25,486 bases of DNA from Candidatus Omnitrophota bacterium (GTDB lineage Bacteria; Omnitrophota; Gorgyraeia; Gygaellales; Profunditerraquicolaceae). The notes beneath the pieces were generated by a model. That model was given only the letters and a program-made list of their open reading frames with translations, was not told where the DNA came from and made no database searches. Where the stretch lies: positions 1-25,486 of the forward strand of contig JAUYDL010000023.1 of the NCBI GenBank assembly GCA_030691865.1, given 5' to 3'. This document shows positions 1-8,091 of the stretch, one piece after another; position 1 is the first letter of the stretch, and the number at the start of each line of letters is the position of its first letter. Made by a program: the position numbers and the translations under genes.

Positions 1-1010
1 GCCTTGATTACGTTAACAGCAATCAGAGTTTATTGGGAGTACAGATTGACGCTGCGATCAACCTCGGTAACAGCGGCGGCCCAGCAATCAATAACGGCAA
101 GATTGTGGGGATCGTGATGCAGGGAATATCTTCTAGCCAGAATATCGGTTATATAATCCCTACGCCTGTCATTAATCATTTTTTGAATGATTTAAAAGGT
201 AGCCAATATGCAGGTTTTCCTTATTTGGGCGTTCATTTTAGTAATACCGAGAACAAAGCCCTACGTAAGTATTATGGTGTTGCAGATGATATGGGAGGAG
301 TCTTAGTGTTTAGCATACTGCCGTTTTCTTCTGCGGATGGCTTCTTGAAAGAGGGCGATTTAATTCTTGAGATAAATGGGGTTGCGATCAGTGACGACGC
401 CACATTCGCCTTTAGGAATAATGAGCGTTTGGATATGCAACACCTCATTAACATGCAAAAGATCGGTGAAACAGCTGTGTTAAAAATTCGGCGCGAAGGT
501 AAAATAATTATTGTGAAGGTTCCGCTAAAACCTATTTCGGATTTGGTGAAGATTGCGAATTATTCTGATAAACCTTCGTTTTGTATTTATGGGGGCCTAA
601 TTTTTACGGTATTAAGCACGGATTTAATCAACTCGTTGGGCGATAAGGATACTTTGCCACCCCTGTCTTTTGTTTATTATAATAGTGGTTTAGGTAGCTT
701 GAATGAGAAACGTAAAAAAGAGATCGTTGTTCTTTTAAAAGTTCTTCCAGATGAGATTAACATCGGTTATCATGGCCGTGGATACGAAATAATCACTAAA
801 GTCAATGGCAAGGAGTTTGATTCGTTTAAGCAATTTGTTAAGCTAATAGAGGATACGCAGGGAGAAAATATTGTTTTTGAGGACGAATATAAAGAGAAGA
901 TTATTCTTTCATGTAAGGATATAGTTAAGATTACGCAGGATATAGTTAGACGAAATAATATACCGAACCAGTTCTCCGATGACGTAGTACAGTGGAAGAA
1001 GCACAGGTAA
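1..1010 (+). CDS. Deg/HtrA-family serine protease, C-terminal part (5' truncated by window)
   Basis: Trypsin-like serine endoprotease of the Deg/HtrA family; such proteins degrade or refold damaged proteins, usually in the periplasm. The reading frame is open from base 3, so the start, catalytic His and Asp lie upstream of the window. The visible part holds the active-site motif GNSGGP (serine at about residue 24 of the fragment), then 'GKIVGIVMQG' and 'IGYIIPTPVI', typical of the end of the protease domain. A PDZ domain follows at about 65-170 ('YLGVHF', 'GDLILEINGVAI'). The last 140 residues ('FCIYGGLIF', 'VVLLKVLPDEINIGY', 'KVNGKEFDSF') match the second PDZ-like domain of plant-type Deg proteases (Deg9/Deg10) better than E. 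coli DegP. Family assignment is firm; the subgroup is inferred. Confidence 0.9.
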   Translation, partial: LDYVNSNQSLLGVQIDAAINLGNSGGPAINNGKIVGIVMQGISSSQNIGYIIPTPVINHFLNDLKGSQYAGFPYLGVHFSNTENKALRKYYGVADDMGGVLVFSILPFSSADGFLKEGDLILEINGVAISDDATFAFRNNERLDMQHLINMQKIGETAVLKIRREGKIIIVKVPLKPISDLVKIANYSDKPSFCIYGGLIFTVLSTDLINSLGDKDTLPPLSFVYYNSGLGSLNEKRKKEIVVLLKVLPDEINIGYHGRGYEIITKVNGKEFDSFKQFVKLIEDTQGENIVFEDEYKEKIILSCKDIVKITQDIVRRNNIPNQFSDDVVQWKKHR

Positions 1011-1040
1011 GCAGTAAGCACAAGAGTAAGCACAAGTAAG

Positions 1041-1080
1041 CAGACGCTTTCCGAAGCAATCGGGACAGTGTACCTGTAGG
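1041..1080. repeat. Short dispersed repeat, copy A (pair with 1955-1993)
   Basis: About 34 bases here closely match 1955-1993. Shared blocks are GCTTTC, AGCAATCGGGA and AGTGTACCTG, with a few substitutions. Just upstream (about 1007-1042) short GTAAGCA units repeat. The repeat ends about 8 bases before the start codon at 1088 and leaves little room for a normal ribosome binding site. Confidence 0.7.
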
Positions 1081-1087
1081 TATTTCT

Positions 1088-1639
1088 ATGGTTAAAAAAG
1101 TATGTATTTTTGGCAGTTATAAAGATTTAAGCAAAAAAGAAAAGGAAGAGATTATCCGGCTGGGTAAATTGCTTGCTCAGAAAGGCGCTACGGTTGTATC
1201 CGGAGGTTTTGGTGGTACAATGGAAGATATCTCGCGTGGGGCCAAGTCTGCCGGTGGCAAGACCATAGGCGTGACATGGTATAAATGGGAGAAGCCTCTA
1301 TACAAAAAAGCAAATGCATTCATCGATGAGGAGATTGTCGCGGATTGCCTGTTTGAGCGAATTGATATTATGCTTAAAAAAGCGGATGCTTTTATTGTCC
1401 TTCCGGGTGGAACCGGAACATTATTAGAGTTATCCGCTGCGCTTGAACATATGAATAAAGGGTTAATTGATCCTAAGCCGATAATTATATTAGGTGATTT
1501 TTGGAAACCGGTTTTAACATGTTTAAAAAAAGAGCCTGTATTGAGCGAAAAAACGAGAAATAAGCGCAAGATTTCTTGTTGTGATGAACTGGTTACTTTT
1601 GTTAAAACTGTGGATGAATGTATTGAAAAACTGCGATAG
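1088..1639 (+). CDS. LOG-family protein (SLOG superfamily, TIGR00725/TIGR00730-like)
   Basis: Rossmann-like nucleotide-binding protein of the LOG ('lysine decarboxylase-like') family. Characterised members cleave nucleoside 5'-monophosphates to base and ribose 5-phosphate, as in cytokinin activation; the substrate here is not known. The N-terminus 'KKVCIFGSY' is the first beta strand, followed by a glycine-rich 'VSGGFGGTMEDISRGA' and the diagnostic PGGTGTLLE motif (PGGxGTxxE) near residues 105-113. At 183 aa it is of normal size for the family. The start ATG has only a weak upstream purine stretch (TAGG). It stands alone between two copies of a short repeat, with the DUF6485 gene 46 bases downstream on the same strand. 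The family call is firm; the enzymatic role is inferred. Confidence 0.85.
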   Translation: MVKKVCIFGSYKDLSKKEKEEIIRLGKLLAQKGATVVSGGFGGTMEDISRGAKSAGGKTIGVTWYKWEKPLYKKANAFIDEEIVADCLFERIDIMLKKADAFIVLPGGTGTLLELSAALEHMNKGLIDPKPIIILGDFWKPVLTCLKKEPVLSEKTRNKRKISCCDELVTFVKTVDECIEKLR

Positions 1640-1685
1640 CGTGTGCCTGGTTTAAGATAGACAGTAGATAAGGATATTTTAGAAA

Positions 1686-1883
1686 ATGAACTGTCTGAAT
1701 AAAAAGAAAAACGATTCGATCTGTAATTGCAGTTATCCCGGATGCCCCAGGCATGGGATATGTTGTGAATGCCTTGTCTATCATCGCTCAAACAATGAAT
1801 TGCCGGCCTGCTATTTTGATAAAAAAACTGAGCGGACATATGACCGGTCAATGGGAAATTTCATAAAAACTAAAAGCGTGTAA
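1686..1883 (+). CDS. Small cysteine-rich protein, DUF6485 family
   Basis: 65-residue protein with a dense cysteine cluster at its N-terminal half: CxC, then 'YPGCPRHGICCECLVYH', and a later 'LPACYF'. The 'CPRHGxCCEC' core and the following 'LPACxF...ERTYDRS' match what I recall of DUF6485, small bacterial proteins of unknown function that probably bind a metal ion. Seven cysteines plus two histidines would suit a zinc or iron-sulfur site, but that is inference. The start is supported by AAGGA about 10 bases upstream. It follows the LOG gene on the same strand and could be cotranscribed with it. Confidence 0.75.
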   Translation: MNCLNKKKNDSICNCSYPGCPRHGICCECLVYHRSNNELPACYFDKKTERTYDRSMGNFIKTKSV

Positions 1884-1954
1884 TGAGGGCCTAAGGTGGC
1901 AGGCTAAGCGATGAAGATTTCTGTTAAAATAGCGGATATTAAAAGAAACAATAA

Positions 1955-1993
1955 CCAGGCGCTTTCTGGAGCAATCGGGATAGTGTACCTGGC
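1955..1993. repeat. Short dispersed repeat, copy B (pair with 1041-1080)
   Basis: Second copy of the repeat at 1041-1080. In this copy the ends are complementary (CCAGG at the left, CCTGG at the right), so it can fold as a hairpin with a mostly unpaired middle. It lies in the 157-base gap between the DUF6485 gene and the small membrane protein gene. I see nothing else clear in that gap. Confidence 0.7.
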
Positions 1994-2040
1994 TTATGAT
2001 GGACAGTGTACTTTTCTAGATTTAAGGTATTGAGGGACAG

Positions 2041-2298
2041 ATGAGCGTAATTGTTTGGATTATAAATACACTGTTTACTCCAATTTTAATTTCTGTGGTT
2101 GGCATAATAATCGGCCTATTTATCTTCTTTAAGCCCGAACTGACTATTGAAATCCAAAAGAAATTTTATGAAAGAATCAATTGGCGTATTGAACCTGTCT
2201 CTATGCAAAAAGAAATCCGCAATACTAAAATAATGGGGATGTTTTTAGTTGTTGTAGCCGCCGTCGCGATAATATACTCTCTTATAAACACTGTTTAA
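2041..2298 (+). CDS. Small two-helix membrane protein of unknown function
   Basis: 85-residue protein, not recognised. Hydrophobic segments at about residues 5-29 and 64-84 should cross the membrane; between them is a charged stretch of about 35 residues rich in Lys, Arg and Glu ('QKKFYERINWRIEP'). The predicted shape is a helical hairpin with a central loop. GAGGG lies four bases before the ATG, closer than usual but usable. The gene is flanked upstream by repeat copy B and downstream by the methyltransferase gene on the same strand. Even composition and a clean start and stop support a real gene; function cannot be inferred. Confidence 0.65.
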   Translation: MSVIVWIINTLFTPILISVVGIIIGLFIFFKPELTIEIQKKFYERINWRIEPVSMQKEIRNTKIMGMFLVVVAAVAIIYSLINTV

Positions 2299-2433
2299 GA
2301 TGAATAAAAAACAATTAATAGTTGCTTGGGCAGTTAGGGCATTGAGGGAGGCAAGACGAGGCTAAATAGGATATTTTTAATAATCACAGTGTTGTTTCTT
2401 TTGGGAGCAGGTTATTCAGGAGAAGGATTTTAC

Positions 2434-3066
2434 ATGCTCAGAGAAAATATGATTAATTCACAGATAAAGGCAAGGGGCGTAACTGATGAGCGTGTACTCA
2501 AGGCAATGCTTAAAGTAAAGAGGCATTTGTTTGTTCCGTTTACGCATAGGAACCTTTCTTACGAAGACATTCCTCTGCCTATTGGTGAAGGCCAGACTAT
2601 TTCTCAACCCTATATAGTTGCTTTGATGACAGAGCTATTGGAATTAAAAGGAGGGGAGAAGGCTTTGGAAATAGGAACAGGCTCAGGGTATCAAGCAGCA
2701 ATTTTAGCAGAGTTAGCAAAAGAGGTTTATACTGTAGAGTTACTTAAGCCGCTAGCAGAGCGTTCCCAGAAATTACTTAAAGATTTAGGTTACGAAAACA
2801 TTAAGGTTAAACACGGAGACGGTTTTTTAGGCTGGCCGGAATATGCTCCTTTTGATGCTATAATTGTTACTTGCGCTCCGGAAGAAATTCCTCCTGCTTT
2901 GCTTGAGCAATTAGCTGAAGGCGGGAGGTTAGTTATTCCTGTTGGAGCATACTATCAGGAGTTGAGGCAGGTTAAGAAAAAAGAAGGAAAAATTATATCC
3001 AAAGATATTATTCCGGTAAGATTTGTACCAATGTTAAAACTAGGGGACGCTTCGGGCGGTCTCTAG
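2434..3066 (+). CDS. pcm: Protein-L-isoaspartate O-methyltransferase
   Basis: SAM-dependent methyltransferase that methylates isoaspartyl residues so that aged proteins can be repaired. From this start it is 210 aa, the normal length. It shows the family signature 'GEGQTISQPY' (51-60), the SAM-binding motif I 'EIGTGSGYQ' (79-87), an acidic strand end 'VYTVELL', and 'GGRLVIPVG' near the C-terminus. AGGAGAAGG seven bases upstream supports ATG 2434. However, the same frame stays open upstream to a TAG at 2335, and bases 2359-2433 encode a signal-peptide-like hydrophobic stretch, so a longer exported form beginning at a non-standard codon is possible (see findings). A GTG at 2389 is an in-frame alternative with poor context. 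Confidence 0.9.
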   Translation: MLRENMINSQIKARGVTDERVLKAMLKVKRHLFVPFTHRNLSYEDIPLPIGEGQTISQPYIVALMTELLELKGGEKALEIGTGSGYQAAILAELAKEVYTVELLKPLAERSQKLLKDLGYENIKVKHGDGFLGWPEYAPFDAIIVTCAPEEIPPALLEQLAEGGRLVIPVGAYYQELRQVKKKEGKIISKDIIPVRFVPMLKLGDASGGL

Positions 3067-3072
3067 TTTTCC

Positions 3073-3101
3073 TTGATAACCGTCATATTCAGCCTTATAA
3101 T
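3073..3101 (+). promoter_or_regulatory. Sigma70-type promoter for the 3158 gene
   Basis: TTGATA at 3073-3078 and a perfect TATAAT at 3096-3101 are separated by 17 bases, the ideal spacing. The gap follows the pcm stop codon directly, and transcription would begin near 3108, about 50 bases before the start codon at 3158. Confidence 0.75.
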
Positions 3102-3157
3102 ACATATCTATAACCAGTACACATTTTCATAATTGCCCAGAATATAGAGGAGTTGAA

Positions 3158-3571
3158 ATGATTGAGATGGAGTTAAATAAAATTGTGATTGATGAGAAGA
3201 GGCATGATCAGTTGATTGCCTTAAAGGAAAAGGGGGGCTCCAGGGTTTTACCGATTGTCATCGGCCTGAATGAAGCCTCAGCCATAAAATTAAAGATCAG
3301 CGGTTTTAATCCTCCGCGGCCCTTGACCCATGATTTAATTTTTATGATCATTAAGGATTTTGAGGCAACCGTGGAGAAAGTTATTATTGATAAGTTAGAA
3401 GATAATACTTTTTATGCCAAGATTATTATTAAAACTGCCGGCGGCATGCTTAAGAGTATTGATGCCCGGCCAAGTGATAGTATTGCTTTGGCGGTAAGGT
3501 TCCATGCGCCGATCTTGGTCGAAGATGAGATTATCAAGCAGTATGAACTGTTTAATAAAGAGAAGACTTAA
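3158..3571 (+). CDS. Bifunctional nuclease-family protein (BFN domain, DUF151)
   Basis: 137-residue single-domain BFN (DUF151) protein. Plant members have reported DNase and RNase activity; bacterial members, including ones from Thermotoga and mycobacteria, are poorly understood. Family features visible are 'VLPIVIGLNEASAIKL' (near 30-46), 'RPLTHDLIFMIIKDF' (near 54-69) and 'IDARPSDSIALAVRFHAPILV' (near 100-120, given here as one motif with key residues R-P-S-D and A-P-I). AGAGGAG just before the ATG is a good ribosome binding site, and the promoter at 3073-3101 suits it. A palindrome begins seven bases after the stop and could act as a weak terminator or an mRNA-end stabiliser. The family call is firm; the activity is not tested here. 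Confidence 0.88.
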   Translation: MIEMELNKIVIDEKRHDQLIALKEKGGSRVLPIVIGLNEASAIKLKISGFNPPRPLTHDLIFMIIKDFEATVEKVIIDKLEDNTFYAKIIIKTAGGMLKSIDARPSDSIALAVRFHAPILVEDEIIKQYELFNKEKT

Positions 3572-3577
3572 AATAAA

Positions 3578-3630
3578 GGGGACAGTTCTATTTTTTAAAT
3601 AGATTGCAATGAAAAAATAGAACCGTCCCC
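3578..3630. repeat. GGGGACGGTTCT palindromic repeat, copy 1
   Basis: Inverted repeat: the arm from 3578 (GGGGACAGTTCTATTTTTT) pairs with the arm ending at 3630 (AAAAAATAGAACCGTCCCC) with a single A/C mismatch, around a loop of about 15 bases. It sits between the BFN stop and the next start codon at 3648. Other copies are at 11519-11564 and 16717-16756. Confidence 0.85.
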
Positions 3631-3647
3631 GTTATTTTATTAAACCT

Positions 3648-5093
3648 ATGCTTAAATTCAGCGTGAAAGACAAAAATATCTTAAACCCGATTTATAATTT
3701 CGCTAAAGCTAAGAAAGTAAAATTATATCTGGTGGGCGGAGCTCTGCGGGATTTAATTTTAGATAGAACCAAGGAGAATCCGGATTTTGATTTTTGTTTA
3801 AAATCCGGTGCCTTAAAATTCGCAGCAAAGCTCGCCAGAGAATTAAGGTGCGCCTTCATTGTTTTAGATGAAGAACATGCTGCTTGCCGTTTAGTTAAGA
3901 GAATAAACCAGAAGATTCATACTTTTGATTTCTCGGATTTTCGCGCCGCAACTTTAGAAAAAGACCTGCTGCATCGGGATTTTACGATAAACTCCATGGC
4001 CCTGGCTTTAGGGGGTGTATTTAGGCATCAAGATTTAGATACATTGATTATTGATCCGTATTCCGGTAGGGCAGATCTTAAAGCTAAGATAATTAAGGTT
4101 ACCCGGCCTGGATCTTTTAAGGAAGACCCATTAAGGATCCTGCGGGCTTTTAGTTTTAGCTGCACATTCGGCTTTAGCTTAGATAAAGAAACATTGGGCC
4201 TGGCCAAAAAAGAAAAAAATAGGATTAGCGCGGTATCCAGCGAACGTATCCGTGAAGAATTATTTAAGATCCTGGATAGTCCTATGGCTTATGCTTCTTT
4301 AGTTAGCCTGGATAAATTAAAGATATTAGAGATTATTTTTCCGGAAATCAAGCCTATGCGCGGGATTGGGCAGGGGCCGTATCATCATCTGGATGTTTGG
4401 CAGCATACCTTAGAAACTTTGAGCCAACTTGAACTAATCATCAAGGTGGCTAAACAAACCCCTCAGATATATGATTATCTGCAGGAGGAGGTCGCGGGTT
4501 TACGTAGAAGATCCAGCCTCTTAAAGTTAGCTTGTATTTTGCATGATATAGGCAAGCCTAAGGCCCTGCGCAGGGAAAAAGGAAAAATTATTTTCCATGG
4601 CCATGAAAGGATAGGTTTAGGCCTAACGCGCATAATTTCGCGCAGGTTAAAATTATCTAATGAAGAATGCCACGCTTTAGAGAGGATTGTGCTTTGGCAT
4701 TTAAGGCCGGGGTATCTGGCGGATAATCCTCATCCAACTGCGCGGGCAATTTTTCGTTATTTTCGTGATACCGGCAACGACGCCTTAGCCGTACTCTTAT
4801 TATCTTTGGCTGATCAGCGTGCCACTAAGGGGCCTTTGACCACGGCGCTCTCACGCCTGCGTCATGAGAAAACAGTCAAGGCATTGATCCGTAAATTATT
4901 CAAGCAGAAAGATGAAAAGAAATTAGTGCGTCTTTTAAACGGCAATGATCTTATGGATAGATTCAAATTGCCGGCTTCGCCTCTGATTGGGAAACTGCTG
5001 ACGGAGCTAGAAGAGGCCCAAGCTATCGGTAAGATTAAAAATAAAAAAGAGGCTTGGCAGTTAGCTGCTAAGTTGATCAAAACTCGGAAATGA
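3648..5093 (+). CDS. tRNA nucleotidyltransferase/poly(A) polymerase family protein with HD domain
   Basis: Class II nucleotidyltransferase that adds CCA (or only A) to tRNA 3' ends, or poly(A) tails; sequence alone does not decide which. Order of parts: 'LVGGALRD' (28-35), metal-binding aspartates in DFDF (46-49), 'HRDFTINSMAL' (109-119), 'FKEDPLRILRAFSF' and 'ERIREELFKIL', all expected of the head and neck domains. A C-terminal HD domain follows ('ACILHDIGKP' at about residue 295, then 'FHGHERIG'), which in related enzymes removes phosphates or cyclic phosphate. At 481 aa the length is normal for HD-bearing members. The ATG lies 17 bases after a palindromic repeat and lacks a strong ribosome binding site. 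The stop overlaps the start of the next gene (ATGA), so the two are probably cotranslated. Confidence 0.88.
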   Translation: MLKFSVKDKNILNPIYNFAKAKKVKLYLVGGALRDLILDRTKENPDFDFCLKSGALKFAAKLARELRCAFIVLDEEHAACRLVKRINQKIHTFDFSDFRAATLEKDLLHRDFTINSMALALGGVFRHQDLDTLIIDPYSGRADLKAKIIKVTRPGSFKEDPLRILRAFSFSCTFGFSLDKETLGLAKKEKNRISAVSSERIREELFKILDSPMAYASLVSLDKLKILEIIFPEIKPMRGIGQGPYHHLDVWQHTLETLSQLELIIKVAKQTPQIYDYLQEEVAGLRRRSSLLKLACILHDIGKPKALRREKGKIIFHGHERIGLGLTRIISRRLKLSNEECHALERIVLWHLRPGYLADNPHPTARAIFRYFRDTGNDALAVLLLSLADQRATKGPLTTALSRLRHEKTVKALIRKLFKQKDEKKLVRLLNGNDLMDRFKLPASPLIGKLLTELEEAQAIGKIKNKKEAWQLAAKLIKTRK

Positions 5094-7525
5094 AGAAGTT
5101 TATTATAATCTCAGTAATCCTGCTCCTAATTCTTTTTGGCGGCACCGTATATCTGAACAAAGTACTCTTACCGAAAAAAATCAAATTACTAATTGTTTCT
5201 ACGCTGGCCAAGCAGACCGGCAAGAACGTCACTCTAAAATCTCTGGAGTTTAGTATCTTTAAGGGGCTGGTTTTGCGTGACCTGGTGATTGCCGATAGCC
5301 AGAATGTGATTTTAAGTACGCGCCAGGCGACTTGCACAATTTTTATTTGGCCGATTTTTAAGAAGCAGATTATTATTCCCAGTATAAATCTTAAAGCCCC
5401 GTATATTTTTCTGCAGCGCCGCCCGGATAACAGTTTTAACTTGCAGGATTTTTTTGCGCTTACCCAGCCAGCTGCTAAAAGATCAGATTTTAGTGTGGCG
5501 GTTTTTAAGCTTACTATTTCGAATGGTAATATTGTTTTTCAGGATGATACCCTAGCGGCTAAATTCAAAAAGGAAATCAAGAATATCAAGCTTAACCTTC
5601 AGCTGGGTTTACCGGTAAAATTAAAGTTTAATCTTACCGCAGAACTCGTTAATCAACCGCCGGTTTTTATTCATGCCTCCGGTGAATACAAAATTTTAAG
5701 CCGGGAGTTAACGGCTAATCTTACCCTTAAGGATTTATCCACGAGTGAGTTTAGCGCTTATTATAGCGATTTAGGTGATTTGGTTTCCGGATTAATAGAC
5801 TTGCAGGCCCAGATTGATCTTAAAAATCAGATGCTGCAAGTTAATCTTACATCTAGAGGCGACAATTTAATTTTTGCAAAAGATAATTTAAAGGCTAAAT
5901 TAAATTCCAGCCTGCAGACCAAAATTGACTACAATTTAGAAACTAAAAAACTTACCTTTGACGGTGCCTGCGATATTTGGCAGGCGGATATATCAGGATT
6001 AGAGTTTTTAGGACAGGTAAAGAATCTGAATGGTAAGTTTGTCTTTAATCAGCGTTCTTTAGTTGCGGATAGCTTAAAGGCAGAATTATTGGGCTTACCA
6101 TTTAAGATTAATCTGGGGATTAAAGATTTCAGCACTCGAGTGTTAAACATAAATACGGATTTTGACCTGAGTATTCTTCCGGCTATTGCTAAAGATAAAT
6201 TTAACTTTTCCCTGATTAATTCGGCTAGCGGTAAAGCGGCCTTGTCTGTAAAAATACAGCCGGATCACCAGGGCGTTTGGGGAGTACAGGGCAGCCTGGT
6301 ATTAGCAGGCGCAGGTTTAAAACTGGATAAGGTGGTTAATCCGATTGAGGATATCGCCGGGAGCCTTGAATTTAGCCAGCAGGGCTTAAGTTGGGCAGAT
6401 ACGAAATTTAAATATCAGGGAGTAAATTATCAGAGCAGCGGAACACTTTACGATTTTACTACCCCTAAGGTCAAATTAAAACTTTATTCCGATGATTTAT
6501 CAGTTGCCGGAGATTTTGATCTATTGGGTAAGAAAATCAAGATTGCTCAGCTTAAAGGTAAATATCTTGATTCGCAGTTTTTAGTTAGCGGCGATATTGA
6601 TCAGTCTGATCCTGCTAAGCCGCAGGTGGATTTAACCGGTAGTATTAACTTGGAGATGAGTAATCTAAATAAAATATTGGAGAAAACTTACCCGGGGATA
6701 AAAGCCAGCTCGCCTTCAGGCCAGCTGGATACGCAATTTAACCTAAGCGGATCTGCCGCGGATTTTAAAAACTGTTACTTGCAGGCAAAATCTACCAGCA
6801 GTAATTTTTCTTTATATGGCTTAAAGGCGACGGATTTATCTTTGGATTTTTTACAGGAGCAAGGAATAGTTAAAATATCTACTGCCTACGTTACTTTCTA
6901 TGACGGAGTAATCCAGGGCTCTGGCGCGTTAAATCTTAATTCTAAAGATCTTGCTTATCAGCTGGAGTTAAGGGCCAGCGGGATTAACTTGGGAAAACTT
7001 AAAAATGATACGCCGTCTAATCATAAGGATATTTCCGGAATTTTCCTGGGAAAGGTTAAGCTTAATGGGGCGGGCAGTGATTTGAATAAGCTTGAGGGAG
7101 CCGGCAGCTTTGCGGTCAGCCATGGAAGGCTGGGGGAGTTAAATTTACTTCAAGGTTTAGGCAAATTGTTATTGACTAAGGATTTGGGGAATATTGAATT
7201 TATAGGATGTACTTGCGCTTTTTTGCTAAAAGATAAATTTGTTTATACAGATAATTTAAAATTAACCAGTAGCATTGTTAATCTTGCCGGCCCCATAAAA
7301 ATTGGTTTTGATAGTTCCTTAGAGGGGGCTTTAGATGTGGAGATATTAAGCGAGATGGTTCCTTTGGATGGCACATTTAAAGATGTAGCTACCGCGATTA
7401 TTGGCAAGGGTGGCAAATTTGGCGTAATTAAATTAAGCGGTACGCTTTCTGCGCCAAAGTATGTTTTTAAGACGGCGGTAGGTAATATTATCCAGGGGTT
7501 AGCGGATATGCTTTTCAAAAAATAA
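5090..7525 (+). CDS. AsmA-like inner-membrane-anchored protein
   Basis: 811-residue protein with one N-terminal membrane helix (about residues 3-25) after a short basic 'MKK', then a long extracytoplasmic part rich in beta strands. The start region ('TLAKQTGKNVTLKSLEFSIF', 'GLVLRDLVIAD') is the usual opening of the AsmA superfamily. The C-terminal part ('GSGALNLNSKDLAYQLELRA', 'LGELNLLQGLGKLL', 'GPIKIGFDSSLEGALDVEI') fits the AsmA C-terminal module. Larger relatives (TamB, YhdP, YdbH) bridge the envelope and move phospholipids to the outer membrane; this protein may do similar work, though it is shorter and evidence is by family only. The 4-base overlap with the upstream gene suggests translational coupling rather than a shared function. 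Confidence 0.8.
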   Translation: MKKFIIISVILLLILFGGTVYLNKVLLPKKIKLLIVSTLAKQTGKNVTLKSLEFSIFKGLVLRDLVIADSQNVILSTRQATCTIFIWPIFKKQIIIPSINLKAPYIFLQRRPDNSFNLQDFFALTQPAAKRSDFSVAVFKLTISNGNIVFQDDTLAAKFKKEIKNIKLNLQLGLPVKLKFNLTAELVNQPPVFIHASGEYKILSRELTANLTLKDLSTSEFSAYYSDLGDLVSGLIDLQAQIDLKNQMLQVNLTSRGDNLIFAKDNLKAKLNSSLQTKIDYNLETKKLTFDGACDIWQADISGLEFLGQVKNLNGKFVFNQRSLVADSLKAELLGLPFKINLGIKDFSTRVLNINTDFDLSILPAIAKDKFNFSLINSASGKAALSVKIQPDHQGVWGVQGSLVLAGAGLKLDKVVNPIEDIAGSLEFSQQGLSWADTKFKYQGVNYQSSGTLYDFTTPKVKLKLYSDDLSVAGDFDLLGKKIKIAQLKGKYLDSQFLVSGDIDQSDPAKPQVDLTGSINLEMSNLNKILEKTYPGIKASSPSGQLDTQFNLSGSAADFKNCYLQAKSTSSNFSLYGLKATDLSLDFLQEQGIVKISTAYVTFYDGVIQGSGALNLNSKDLAYQLELRASGINLGKLKNDTPSNHKDISGIFLGKVKLNGAGSDLNKLEGAGSFAVSHGRLGELNLLQGLGKLLLTKDLGNIEFIGCTCAFLLKDKFVYTDNLKLTSSIVNLAGPIKIGFDSSLEGALDVEILSEMVPLDGTFKDVATAIIGKGGKFGVIKLSGTLSAPKYVFKTAVGNIIQGLADMLFKK

Positions 7526-7674
7526 CTTTTAAAAATAATTTTTACTAGTAAAATAAGGGGAAAAGATGCCGGCAAACTTACTGCCTACTCTTTGCCTAAA
7601 CATAAGATCCAGGATTCACTTTGCGCCTTAAAAAAGTTTCCTGCAGCTAAAAAGATAAAAACCGGGAGATGGTG

Positions 7675-8091
7675 ATGAAAGTTTACACTCAGGAATTAAT
7701 TTTTAATACCAAGAATCGCCAGGAGTTTATTAATATTACGAACCAGGTAGAAGAGGCGTTAGCCAAAAGCGCAATTAAAGAAGGCCTTTGTCTGGTTAAT
7801 CCCATGCATATTACTGCCAGTGTTTTTATTAATGATGACGAAAGCGGATTACATAAGGATTTTTCTTTGTGGCTGGAGAAATTGGCACCGTTTGGAAAAG
7901 ATAAATATCAGCATAATCTTACCGGTGAAGACAACGCGGATGCGCATTTAAAGCGTACGATTATGGGCAGGGAAGTGGTGGTGGCAGTAACCAGCGGCAA
8001 ATTACATTTCGGCCCTTGGGAGCAGATTTTTTACGGAGAGTTTGACGGCCAAAGAAGAAAACGTGTCTTGGTTAAGATTATCGGTGAATAG
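7675..8091 (+). CDS. yjbQ: YjbQ family protein (UPF0047, secondary thiamine-phosphate synthase type)
   Basis: 138-residue single-domain protein of the UPF0047/YjbQ family. The E. coli member can give weak thiamine-phosphate synthase activity; its main role is unknown. Conserved blocks are 'MHITASVFINDDESGL', 'DNADAHLKRTIMG' and 'GKLHFGPWEQIFYGEFDG', which contain the invariant His, Asp and Glu residues of the family. Two in-frame ATGs exist, at 7669 and 7675. The second is chosen because GGGAG ends only one base before the first, giving normal spacing only for the second, and because family members start 'MKVYT'. The 143 bases upstream hold a weak open frame but no gene I can support. A structured repeat begins directly after the stop. 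Confidence 0.9.
   Translation: MKVYTQELIFNTKNRQEFINITNQVEEALAKSAIKEGLCLVNPMHITASVFINDDESGLHKDFSLWLEKLAPFGKDKYQHNLTGEDNADAHLKRTIMGREVVVAVTSGKLHFGPWEQIFYGEFDGQRRKRVLVKIIGE

Noticed and set aside
1177..1851. Long minus-strand open frame opposite the LOG gene
   Set aside because: It is the shadow of the well-supported LOG-family gene on the other strand and shows no recognisable motif.
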